Shown: positions 20,734 to 29,989 of the stretch, piece after piece
Numbering within the stretch: position 1 is the first letter of the stretch
Layout of the letters: each line of letters begins with the position of its first letter
Assembly (NCBI GenBank): GCA_963575745.1
Contig: CAUYUJ010014756.1
Location: forward strand, 1 to 64,000
Reading direction: 5' to 3'
Length of the DNA: 64,000 nt
Source: Prorocentrum cordatum
Taxonomy: Eukaryota; Sar; Dinophyceae; Prorocentrales; Prorocentraceae
Notes under the pieces: model-generated
What the model was told of the DNA's origin: nothing
Seen by the model: only the letters and a program-made list of their open reading frames with translations
Databases searched by the model: none
Program-made: the position numbers and the translations under genes

Positions 20734-20969
20734 TTATGCCGGGCACGTCCCTCTGCAGGAGGAGCATTCCAAAGTAGTAAAAAATAGTCTGGGGAGGTTT
20801 CTACGATTTTGGACTCGTCTATTATTATTCATTTTATCATTTACTATTAGCACTCGTCTATTATTATTATGTCTACTACTATTATTATTGATTCGTCTAC
20901 TGGAGCACTCCTCCACTATTCTTTATTTTTCGCCCAACATTCCCTTGTAGGAGGACGCCCCCGACCCAG
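20734..20969 (+). mobile_element. MITE-A copy with perfect 8-bp target duplication
   Basis: Ends TTATGCCGGGCACGTCCCTC and TAGGAGGACGCCCCCGACCC, with AGTAGTAAAAAATAGTCTGG inside. An internal TTATTA expansion lengthens it to 236 bp. It is flanked by CGCTGGCG at 20726-20733 and 20970-20977. Removing it with one duplicate joins the RT motif C frame (MDDEALA) directly to IMARTPQ. Confidence 0.9.
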
Positions 20970-22050
20970 CGCTGGCGATCATGGCCAGGACCCCGCAGAT
21001 CCTGGATGGCCAGATCAATAAGCTGCGCAGCATTGTTCTTGACGTGTTCGAGAAACTGCATTCGAAGTCGAACGCTTCAGCTGGCAAGACTGAGGTCTTG
21101 TTGCAGCACCGAGGTGCGCGATCCTCTGCTCGTCGGAAGGTCCGCCTGCAAGCAAACGGCTGTCTGCGAATCGGAGTGCCTAGGCGTGACGTGAGCATCG
21201 CCGTTGGCGTTTTTACTTCCCTTCGCGAGTGCAGCATGGTGGACGCCAATTTCAAAATGTTCTCGTACGCTTCAGGCCTATGCGCCGCTGTTTGGGAAAA
21301 TGTCTGGGTCTGCGCACATCCAGCTTGCGCATAAGATTCGTTTCCTTCAGCGCCTTATGATGAGCAAGCTTCTCTTCGGTATCCAGGTGCTGCCCATTTC
21401 CACGAAGCAGAGTAAGAAGATGAATGGCGCATACATGGTTGTATTGAGATGAATCGTCAACGAGCCTCGCTTCTGCAGCAAAGCACACGATTGCCGGATC
21501 TTGGAGTTATTAGAGCAGCTTGCCACAGAATACCACATCATCCGCATGCGTCTGAAAAATCTTGCATGGGTGGTCGTTCACCGCCTTCGGGTTGTGATAG
21601 CGCTCTTGCACGCCCGGCTTGGAGGGCATATGTTGCAATGGGCGCAGCAAGTATGAGCAGATTTGGAGTTTGTTTCTCCACCCTTTCCTGCCTGCCGTTG
21701 TCCCGCCTTCTGCTCTGATCCCCTCGTTTGGCATGATATCATGTTGCAGCGGTCTGAATGCAGTACGGTGGCGGGTAACATCTTGTTTGTCCCATCGATT
21801 TGCGACCAGATTCGTGCCCCCCACAGCCTGGCCAACCTGCGCAGCACGCGTGTCATTGCGGAGCTGCCTTCATCAGTGTCCGTGCCCTTGCAAGCCATCA
21901 GCGCAGCAAACACGGGCACACGCTTGCGATTCAAGATCGTCCAAGTTCGTGTGTGTGTGTGTGTGTCCCGCGTGTCACGACGACTTCCGTGAGCGCGCGC
22001 GGTTGTTGGCGTATGTGTTCGACAAACGTCGCCCGAAGTGCCGCGAATGA

Positions 22051-22300
22051 ATCATGACCAACTGCCCTGCGCTTCCCTCCGAGCAAGCTGCTGCACTTCG
22101 CGCCAACGATTGCGAGTGCCACCGACTTGCCCAGCAAGCCAGGCATCCCCATCACTTTGCAACGTTGTCCTTTGCAGTGAGCTCGTAGCCACCTGTGATA
22201 ATCCAAGCCACGGAGACTTGTTGCTACAGCCCGCTGGCCTCCCCGGTTGTGTGGTTTGCACAGAGCTTGAAATTTCCAGTCTCCGCTGCATGAAAAGGTG
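22051..22300. other. no supported gene
   Basis: Downstream flank of the LINE relic, probably its 3' untranslated part. No tail or terminal repeat is visible. Confidence 0.35.
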
Positions 22301-22900
22301 TACGAGTAACGAATGCTGCCCCCACAGGCGAGCCTGCGCCTGATCGACTCCAGCAGGATACCCGTAGGCGCGGCCCCGCGGCGGGCCCCCCGGCCCGCGG
22401 CGTCTTTGCGCTGTTGTTGCCGGGTGCGGGCTGGGCACCCGCTCGCCCCAGCGGGGAGGCAGAGGATCGAGGAGCACCGAGGCGTCGAGGAGCATCGGGC
22501 CTTGAGGTCTTCGCGCTGCCATGTTTCCACGACGGGTGATGCTGCCCAGTTTCGGGCCCAAGGGCCCTCACAGATTTGTCCGGCATTAGCAATGACGCAG
22601 ACATGGGGCCCGGGGTTCTGGTCGGGACTTTTGACGATCTCGTCTTTTTGTTTATTACCTCGGTTCTCAGGGGGGGGGGGGGCATCGAGGAGCGAGAAGG
22701 GTCGAGTGCCGAGGATTCAGGCTCCCGGGGAGCTGGGAGCACCGAGGAGACGGGAGCGCCGAGGAGCGAGGGTCGACCCTGTCGTGGTTTTTGAGGATCG
22801 GGAAGCAGCGAGGATCGAGGAGCACCGACGGCGGGCAGTAGGTGAAGCACCGAGGGATCGAGCAGCATCGAGGATCGAGGGTCTGGAACATGTTGCAGCA
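22301..22900. repeat. GAGGATCGAGGAGCACCGAGG-type minisatellite
   Basis: GAGGATCGAG, GGAGCACCGAGG and GGAGCATCG words recur at 22460-22505 and 22680-22890 around a non-repetitive centre; a G-run lies at 22670-22682. Confidence 0.7.
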
Positions 22901-22964
22901 TGTTGTCATTCTGGGGCGAATGCTCGGATTACACACATGATATTAATTAGGCATACAAATAAAC

Positions 22965-23050
22965 TCATGTGCATATATATATACATATATATATACCTAT
23001 GTATACATATATATATACATATGTTTATATATATACATATATCTATATAT
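22965..23050. repeat. (TA)n/ACATATAT microsatellite
   Basis: Alternating TATATATAC blocks with CATATG. Confidence 0.9.
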
Positions 23051-23059
23051 GAGTGAACT

Positions 23060-23605
23060 CACGCTGGACTTGCATGCTTATCTGAGGCTCTAGGTGAATC
23101 CGACTATGAGTGACTTGATTGTGAGTGGGTCCAGGTATGATTGAATCTGAGTGTGAGTGAGTCTGCAGATGAGTCAGTCTGAGTACGAGTGGATCTAAGT
23201 ATGTGTGATTATGAGTGTGCGTGTGTCGGAGTCTGAGTGTGAGTGACTTGAGTCTGAGTATGGTGAATAAGAGTCTGAGTATGAGTGAGTTTGAGGACGA
23301 GTGAGTCTGCGGGTGGGTGAGTCTGAGTGTGAGTGAGTGTGAGTGTGAGTTAGTATGAGTGTGAGTGAGTCTGAATGTGAATGAGCCTAAGTATGACTGA
23401 GTCTGAGTATGAATGAGTCTGAGTGTGAGCGCCTCTGAGTGTGATTGAGTCTGAGTGTGGATTCGTCTGATTCGTCTGTGTCAATGAGCCTGAGTATGAG
23501 AGCGAATGAGTCGGAGTGTGAGTGAGTCTGAGTGCGTGAGTGCGTGAGTGAGCCGAGTATAAGAGGGTCTGCGTATGAGTGAGCATGAGCGTGAGGGATG
23601 CCCCA
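23060..23605 (+). repeat. GAGTCTGAGTGTGAGT minisatellite
   Basis: Degenerate array built from GAGT(C/G/A)TGAGT words over about 540 bp, diverging at both ends. Confidence 0.9.
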
Positions 23606-23799
23606 TCTCAGACCATTGGGAACGAATGGGAGAAGGAGGAGGAGGAGGAAGGTGTGAGGAGTCGGAGGCGTCTAATCAACAACGAGACCCCATCCCAGGA
23701 TGTGGCGAAAAGCAGATCGATTAATCTTGGGGCGTCCCCCCCCCTGAGCGGGCACCCCGTCCTGTACCGTCGCCCTCGAGGCGGGGGGAGGGGGAAGTC

Positions 23800-23895
23800 T
23801 TAAGTCGGGCCTGTCCCTCTCTACAGGAGAAATATTCAAAAATATGGGACATAATCTGGGGACGATTTGTTGAGCATCTTTTCGCTATTTCCCCA
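23800..23895 (+). mobile_element. MITE-A, right-truncated
   Basis: TTAAGTCGGGCCTGTCCCTC, TACAGGAGAAATATTCAAAA and AATCTGGGGACGATTTGTTG match the left half. The right terminus is absent. Confidence 0.85.
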
Positions 23896-23949
23896 CCCGA
23901 CAGGTTAGGGTTGTTAGATTTCAAGAACAGATCCCCCGGCCAACCCCAC

Positions 23950-24120
23950 GCATACCGCGGCCGCCAGACCCCAAGTTGTCCTGAGAGTCCCCGAGAATCC
24001 CTGGGATTCCCGCCTCGCGCCCTCGACAAACACGACTGCATACCGCGGCCGCCAGACCCCAAGTGATCCCGAGAGTCCGCGAGTCCCTGGGAGTCCCGCC
24101 TCGCGCCTTCGACAAACACG
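23950..24120 (+). repeat. tandem duplication flanking a minisatellite
   Basis: Two copies of a roughly 85-bp unit, each with CATACCGCGGCCGCCAGACC, then CCAAGT and TCCCGCCTCGCGCC. A third, partial copy (GCCAGACCCCCAGTTGTCCG) lies at 25132-25170 on the far side of the 24121-25125 array. Confidence 0.8.
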
Positions 24121-25125
24121 AAAAGCACAGCAATACACAACATAGCATGACAGAACATAATATAGTAATACCATGACAAGCACAGCGTAATATAACAACT
24201 CGAAATACACCATGGCAGAAGATTGCAGAACATAACACGATAAAACACATCATAGCATCACAGAACTGAGCATGGCATCGCACTCATTGACGGAACAGAT
24301 CATGTAACGACACAGCGCTCATAACATGTCATAACACACCGACAGAGCATAGGGATGAACACGGCAGAACACAACATGTCATAATAAAATTTAACATATC
24401 AAAACACGACCATGGCATAACATGACGAAACATTACATGTCAGTATCATCACAAAAGAAGCCATGACATAACATCACAGAACATGCTTTATCATATCATG
24501 ACAGAAGAACAGAACATATAATGACATAACATGGCAGGATAATGCATACCATGAGACAACATAATACAACATAACATCACAGAACAAGCATGACATAACA
24601 TGGCATAGCAAAACATGACACACTGCAACATAATATATTACCACAAAACATAACACGGCAGAGCATTGCAGAACAGAACACGGCATGACACACCATAACA
24701 TAACAGGACCGAGCATAACATAACACATTTTGACCGAACATATCATATCACGGCACAGCGTTTAGAACATGTTATAACACGCCAACAGAGCATAGCGACG
24801 AACACGACAGAACACAACACGTCACAATAGAAGGTAACATACCAGAACGCGACCATGACATAACATGAGAAGACTTCGTACAAACCAGACCATGACATAA
24901 CATCACAGAACATACCAGATCAGATCATGCACAACGTAGAAGACAGTATACGACATAACAGAACATGTCATGACAATTCATGACAACACAATGTACAGCA
25001 TGAAAGAACAGAGCACAGCATAACGTCACAGAACAAACCAGAGCAGAACGTTACAGAACAGAGAACCACATAACATCAGAGAACAAACAGAACCAGAGCA
25101 CAAGATAGCATCACAGAACAAACCA
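24121..25125 (+). repeat. CATAACATGACAGAA minisatellite, about 1 kb
   Basis: A-rich degenerate array of ACATAACAT(C/G)ACAGAACA words, low in T on this strand. No open frame of note on the plus strand. Confidence 0.9.
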
Positions 25126-25346
25126 AAACCAGGCCAGACCCCCAGTTGTCCGGAGAATCCCCGAGTCCGTGCCGCCGCCCTGCTGCAGGCGGCCTCCTCG
25201 CCTGCGTCCCTCAGTCTAAGGATGGGAGGGGGGGAGAAGGAGGCGGGGAAGGAGGCATGGGGCAGATGGAGGAGGACAGGGGCCCACGGCTTCGGTGGGG
25301 ATCGCTCGAGGCAAATGATTTGAAGGGTGTTTTAAAAAAAAAAACA
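25126..25346. other. no supported gene
   Basis: Begins with the third copy of the GCCAGACCCC repeat, then GC-rich unique-looking DNA ending in an A-run. Confidence 0.4.
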
Positions 25347-25399
25347 TGTTTTATATTTTTCGCCCAAAATCCCCGTGTAGGGGGGCATGCCCGACCTCA
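25347..25399 (+). mobile_element. MITE-A right end
   Basis: TTTTATATTTTTCGCCCAAA then ATCCCCGTGTAGGGGGGCAT and GCCCGACCTCA is the right terminus; the left half is missing. Confidence 0.75.
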
Positions 25400-25559
25400 T
25401 CCTAGTGGCCCTGTCGTGCTCGGCCCCCCTGCTCCGGCCGAGCCTGCGCCGCGCGCGCCCAGCCCCCGGGCGCCCCCTCGGTGGAGCCACACGCCCGGTG
25501 CGTGTGAGGGTGTGCGTCTTCCGCCTCTGGGGTGGCCCCGCCTCTTCCCGTCCTGTCCG

Positions 25560-25856
25560 TCCTCGTCCTTCTGCCGTCCTCTTCCTTCTCCTCTTCCTTC
25601 TCCTCCTCCTCCTCTCCTTCCCTGTCCCCTTCCTCCTCTTCCTTCTGCTCTTCCTTCTCCTCTTCCTCATCCTCTTCCTCCTCTTCCTCTTCCTTCTCCT
25701 CTTCCTCCTCCCCTTCCTTCTCCTCTTCCTCCTCCTCCTCCTGTTCTTCCGTCTCCTCTTCCTTCTACTCCTCCCCCTCCTCCCTCCTCCTCCTCCTCCT
25801 CCTCCTCCTCCTCCTCCTCCCTCCTCCTCTTCCTCCCCTCTTCCCCCTCTCCCTGA
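25560..25856. repeat. TCC/TTCC pyrimidine tract
   Basis: C/T-only sequence, TCC with many CTTCC variants. Confidence 0.95.
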
Positions 25857-26035
25857 GTGGCCCGCGGCCGCCCCGTCCGCCCTCCTCCTGCTCCTGCGCG
25901 CTGGCCAGCTCGCTCATCGGTGCCCCCATGTGAAGCTCCGCCGCTGGCGCGGCCGTTCTGCCTCGCCGCCGGCGGAGGGGTGAGGGTGCGCGCTCTGCGT
26001 CGCTCCCCTCCGCCCCTCGCCTTAAGTCCTCCCCC
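25857..26035. other. short GC-rich spacer, no gene
   Basis: GC-rich island between two TCC tracts; open in several frames, no domain. Confidence 0.4.
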
Positions 26036-26151
26036 TCCCCCTCCCCTCCCCCTCCTCCTCCTCCTCCTCCTCCTCCTCCTCCTCCTCCTCCCTCCTCCTC
26101 CTCCTCCTCCTCCTCCTCCTCCTCCTCCTCCTCCTCCTCCTCCCCCTCCCC
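26036..26151. repeat. (TCC)n tract
   Basis: Pure TCC run abutting a MITE-A on its right. Confidence 0.95.
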
Positions 26152-26304
26152 GGGCGTGTCCCCCCACAGGGAGATTTTCAACGAAACATAAGAAGTGATG
26201 AAGAAATATTCCAAAGTGGTCAAAAAATATTCAGAAAATAACCCCCAGGCTATTGTTTCAGTATTTTTGAGTATTCCCCCTGTAGGGGGACAGGCCCGAC
26301 TTAA
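26152..26304 (+). mobile_element. MITE-A copy
   Basis: GGGCGTGTCCCCCCACAGGG at the left (outermost bases eroded or replaced by the TCC tract), AATATTCCAAAGTGGTCAAA inside, and CCCCCTGTAGGGGGACAGGC then CCGACTTAA at the right. No duplicate can be read because the left flank is simple sequence. Confidence 0.85.
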
Positions 26305-26344
26305 CCCTCGCCCCGCCCCCCAGGTTCGACGGCGCGCCTGGGGG

Positions 26345-26690
26345 GGGGGGAAGAGAGCAGGGGCGGGCCTTCTCGGAAGGCTCGGAAGTCCTTTGGCCGC
26401 CTCGGAAAGCTTTCGGAGCCTTCCCCGAAGAAATGGGAAAATGTTCCAGGGGGCCAGAGTTAGGTCGGGCATGTCCCCCTACAGGAAGATCTTGCACGAA
26501 GAAGTAAAGTATTCGAAAAAAATCCCAAATAGTCAAACATATTTTAAGAATCGTCCCCATAGTAATTTTGTTGACTATTTTTGGATATTCCTCCTGTAGA
26601 GAGGGACAGGCCCGATTTAAGGCCAGAAGGCTTCTGAGAAGCCCCGCCCCTTTCTGAGAAGGCCTTCTCCTTCTCACGTCCCCCCCCCCC
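26345..26690. repeat. AAGGCTTCTGAGAAGGCC-type repeat, MITE-interrupted copy
   Basis: Outer parts align with 14936-15105; the centre is occupied by MITE-A 26460-26620. The 15-kb copy serves as the unoccupied site. Confidence 0.7.
26460..26620 (+). mobile_element. MITE-A copy with near-perfect 8-bp duplication
   Basis: Ends TTAGGTCGGGCATGTCCCCC and GAGAGGGACAGGCCCGATTT then AA; 161 bp. Flanks are GGCCAGAG (26452-26459) and GGCCAGAA (26621-26628). The element centre is A/T-rich with AATAGTCAAACATATTTTAA. Confidence 0.9.
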
Positions 26691-26699
26691 TCGCTCGCC

Positions 26700-26845
26700 G
26701 CCGACAGATGTCCGACGATTGGATTTCTTCCGTCTGAGCGTTTGTTTCTCCGATTTCGCCCACGAGGGCCCGTGATGGGGCCCCCAGGATTATCAGAAAG
26801 GGGTCCAGGGCGAAAAACGGGCCACGGGGAAGGGGTCGTGACTTC
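26700..26845. repeat. inverted-repeat element, copy 3 of 3
   Basis: GTTTGTTTCTCCGATTTCGC, GGGCCC(GTGAT)GGGGCCCCCA, GGGCGAAAAACGGGCCACGG and GGAAGGGGTCGTGACTTC follow the same order as 2345-2475 and 10185-10310. Confidence 0.55.
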
Positions 26846-26878
26846 TGTGGCCGCGGCTTGGAAAAGCATAAGAATAAT

Positions 26879-27105
<227 letters not shown>

Positions 27106-27205
27106 NNNNNNNNNNNNNNNNNNNNNNNNNNNNNNNNNNNNNNNNNNNNNNNNNNNNNNNNNNNNNNNNNNNNNNNNNNNNNNNNNNNNNNNNNNNNNNN
27201 NNNNN
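27106..27205. other. assembly gap (100 N)
   Basis: Exactly 100 N placed at a microsatellite; the true distance is unknown. Confidence 0.98.
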
Positions 27206-27299
27206 CGTAGCACCCCGCAATTGCGGATAAGAGTGAGGGGGCGGGCGCGGGCGACGCGGGCGTCGTCGAGCCGGCGGACATCGTGGCCCCCACCTTCCT

Positions 27300-27720
27300 T
27301 GTCGATGGCGCTCTCCTCCACCTCCTCCTCCTCCTCCTTCTCCTCCTCTTCCTCCTCCTTCTCCTCCTCCTCTTCCTCGTCCTCATCGTCATCGTCATCC
27401 TCCTCCTCCACCTCGTCCTCCTCCTCCTCCTCTTCTTCCTCGTCCTCCCTCTCCCCCCCTCGTCCTTTCATCATCGTCCTCCCATTGTCGTCCTCCCCCT
27501 CATCGGCCTCCATCATCGTCCTCCCATTGTCGTCCATCATCATCATCCTCCCCCTCCTCCCCCTCCTCGTCCTCCTCCTCCCCCTCCTCCCCCTCCTCCC
27601 CCTCCTCGTCCTCCTGCTCCTCCTCCTTTTCTTTCTCCACATTATCCTTACATCCTCTCTTCTTCCGCGTTCCCCTCGTCCCCTGTTTACTCCTCCTGCC
27701 TCCCCCTCCTTCCCCAAGAT
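27300..27720. repeat. TCC/TCATCG pyrimidine-rich tract
   Basis: TCC units with interspersed TCATCG and CCCTCCTCCC; open frames through it are compositional. Confidence 0.9.
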
Positions 27721-27849
27721 CATTGCAACGCAATCCTTTTTTCCACTTCATGCTCCCCGCCTTCTCTGATCAAGGCAACTCGCCAGGGCAGAGTTGCTGG
27801 AGGGGCTGGTGTGGATGCGCGGGGCTTGAAGTGGTCCTTGCGGGCTCAG

Positions 27850-28560
27850 ACGGCATGCAAAAATCCGCCGCCGCGCTTGTGCGGCATTGGTTTGTTCAGT
27901 GAACGTGGTTTAGGTCGCGGGTGGGTCGCGGGCTCTCCACCTCCACCTGGAAGGAATGCAAAAGCAGCCCGCCGCAGGCGCCAAAAAATTGGTTTGTACA
28001 CTGAACGTGGTTTGGGTCGCGGGTGGGCCGCGGGTTCTCCACCGGGAACGAATGCAAAAAATGCCCGCCGCAGGCGCCGAAAAATGTGGTTTGTACCCTG
28101 AACGTGGTCGCGGGTGGGCCGCGGGCTCTCCACCTGAAACGAATGCAAAAGATGCCCGCCGCAGGCGCCGCAAAATGCGGTTTGCACCCTGAACGTGGTT
28201 TGGGTCGCGAGTTGGTCACGGGGTGGGTCGCGGGCTCTCCACCTGGACGGAATGGAATGCAAAAAAAACACGCCGCAGGCGCCGAAAATGTTGGTTTGTA
28301 CCTTGAACGCGGTTTGGGCCGCGGGTGGGTCGCGGGCGGGTCGCGGGGTAGGTCGCGGGTGGGTCGCGGGTGAGGGCCGCGGGTGGTTCCGCGGGGCGGG
28401 TCGCTGTGAGGTCGCGGGGCGAGTCGCGGGTGGGTCGCGGGTTGTCGCGAATTGGCACGGGGTGGGGGTTCTCCACCTTGGACGGAATGCAAAAAAAACA
28501 CGCCGCAGGCGCCGAAAATGTTGTTTGTGAACGTGGTTTTTGTAACGTCGCGGGGGGTTG
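27850..28560 (+). repeat. 97-bp minisatellite with GGGTCGC expansions
   Basis: Units begin GAACGTGGTTTGGGTCGC at 27901, 28003, 28100, 28191, 28305 and 28528 (spacing 91-114 bp, then wider). Each contains GGAATGCAAAA and CGCCGCAGGCGCCGAAAA. The GGGTCGCGGGT part expands to a tandem array at 28320-28450. Confidence 0.9.
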
Positions 28561-28740
28561 GGTCCGCGGGTGGGTCGGTTGGGTCGGGCGGGGTGGGTCG
28601 GGTCGCGGGTGGGTGTGGGTCGCGGGTGGGTCGCGGGGGGCGGGGTGGGTCGCGGGGTGGGTCGCGGGTGGGTCGCGGGTGGGTCGCGGGGTGGGTCGCG
28701 GGGTGGGTCGCGGGTGGGTCGCGGGGCGGGTTGCGGGTGG
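28561..28740 (+). repeat. (GGGTCGCGGGT)n array
   Basis: G-rich 10-11-bp units derived from the inside of the 97-bp minisatellite. Confidence 0.9.
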
Positions 28741-28752
28741 GACGACGACAAC

Positions 28753-28783
<31 letters not shown>

Positions 28784-29050
28784 CACAACAACAACAACAA
28801 CAACAAACAACAAACAAAACAACAAACAAACAAACAAACAAACAAACAAACAAACAACAGCAACAACAACGAGAATCCGCACCGCGGAATTACACTTCAG
28901 CCACGCACCCAGGGACAGTGAATGACCGTTCGGCCCTTCACTCTGATTCATAGTACGAATATTGATAATAATAATAACAATAATAATAATAACGATAGTG
29001 ATAATAGTAATTATAGTAACAATAATGGCAACAGCAACAGTAATGATAAA
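28741..29050. repeat. (CAA)n, (CAAA)n and (ATA)n microsatellites
   Basis: CAA and AACA runs at 28746-28870 and ATA/ATAATG runs at 28958-29050, separated by about 85 bp of mixed sequence. Confidence 0.9.
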
Positions 29051-29453
29051 TGAGGATGTCAGGCTGCGGTAGGTTCGCGCGGCGTCGCCGCGCGCAAAAG
29101 TTTGTGACACCTCGTCGGTCGGTCGACCCTGAGTCGATCGTTGCCCGGATCGTTCAAGGTTGGATTCCGTCGGGTCCAGTGGCGTTTCCGCGTCGCAGAA
29201 TTCAACTTTGAACGGCTTCGCTGGCGACGCCGGCGCCCCAACGCCGCATGAGCCTACCGTATGCCGTTCCCTTCCGCCATTCGTCCAGCACCTGCGGTTG
29301 GTCTCAGCTGGTTCCTTCTTCCGCCGCTCCCGCCAGGCGATCCAGCGGGCCTCTGCAGGGCCGGGCTTCCGATTCGGGTGGAGAATCCGACGGCGAAGGC
29401 TCCGGGTTCCGTCGGACCGAGGTATAAGATCGAGGTCGGTTCGGGAAGGGTGC
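29051..29453. other. no supported gene
   Basis: GC-rich unique-looking DNA. Contains a repeated AAGATCGAGGTCGG word (29426 and again near 29603). Confidence 0.4.
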
Positions 29454-29582
29454 CCTGATGTTTTTCGTGTTTGTTGGATGTTCTCGTGCACTTGGGGAGG
29501 GTACCCTTGGATAATCTGTTTGTCTTGGCCGACGGAGGGCCTCATGTCCTTGAGGGATGTTCTTCTGGCCCAGGTCCGACTG
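29454..29582 (+). repeat. paralogue of the LINE-1 insertion site
   Basis: 29454-29490 (CCTGATGTTTTTCGTGTTTG then TTGGATGTTCTCGTGCA) matches 32421-32457, left of the LINE. 29515-29582 (TCTGTTTGTCTTGGCCGACG then GAGGGCCTC...GGATGTTCTTCTGGCCCAGG) matches 38293-38360, right of the LINE. Here only 24 bp separate the two parts. Confidence 0.8.
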
Positions 29583-29689
29583 TAAGCCTCTCTGACTGCC
29601 TAAGATCGAGGTCGGCGCGGGGAGGGCACTCCAATGTTCGAAAGCGCGCCACTGGGTGCTCCCGTAACTGTAAAGGTGTCGTGTGCTAG

Positions 29690-29935
29690 CGAGACCCCGC
29701 CCCCCCCCCCCCCCCTTCAAGGGGGGTATTTTCGGACCGCCCCTCCCCCCTCCCCACCTTTCAAAAGGGAGGGGTGGTGGTTTTGGACCCCCCTCCCCCC
29801 TCCCCCCATTCTGCGCTGGAGAGGGGCGGGGAGGATTTCGGACCCCCCCCACACACACACACCTTGTCAAAGGGGGGGGTCGGCACCCCCCCCACCCCTT
29901 GCGCCGAACAGGGGAGCGGAGGGAGTGCCTCCCGC
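29690..29935 (+). repeat. C-run minisatellite before telomere-like block
   Basis: About 70-bp units with TTTCGGACC or TTTTGGACC followed by C-runs and AAAGGGAGGGG. Similar sequence in inverse orientation occurs at 32260-32400 (GGGGGGTCCGAATTTCGAA), on the other side of the telomere-like block. Confidence 0.65.
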
Positions 29936-29989
29936 TTCCCTGCAACGCGCCAGAGATAGTGATGGTCAGGCTTGAGGTGGTTGGGTTGG

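Larger units (their letters stand above)
19320..22050 (+). pseudogene. LINE retrotransposon relic (RT and zinc-finger tail)
   Basis: Pieces of one LINE protein occur in order but in shifting frames. An RT block reads AIPHSGTDMAAHVLHSLVDY then LVLLIDLTNA (motif A). After a small deletion, LYDRMIRQLIYGWG follows in another frame. Further on come GRRGRRLGALVFSGVYGSAL (motif B region, 20305-20380), CMDDEALA (motif C, 20713-20733), then IMARTPQILDGQINKL and SAGKTEVLLQHRG (20975-21110), and LMMSKLLFGIQVLPIS (thumb, about 21353-21400). At 21820-21930 a C2H2-like finger reads CHCGAAFISVRALASHQRSK. At 21967-22050 CPACHDDFRERARLLAYVFD follows. Two MITE-A copies (20422-20628, 20734-20969) interrupt it. 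No start, ORF1 or endonuclease is recognisable, so it is 5'-truncated and dead. Confidence 0.8.
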
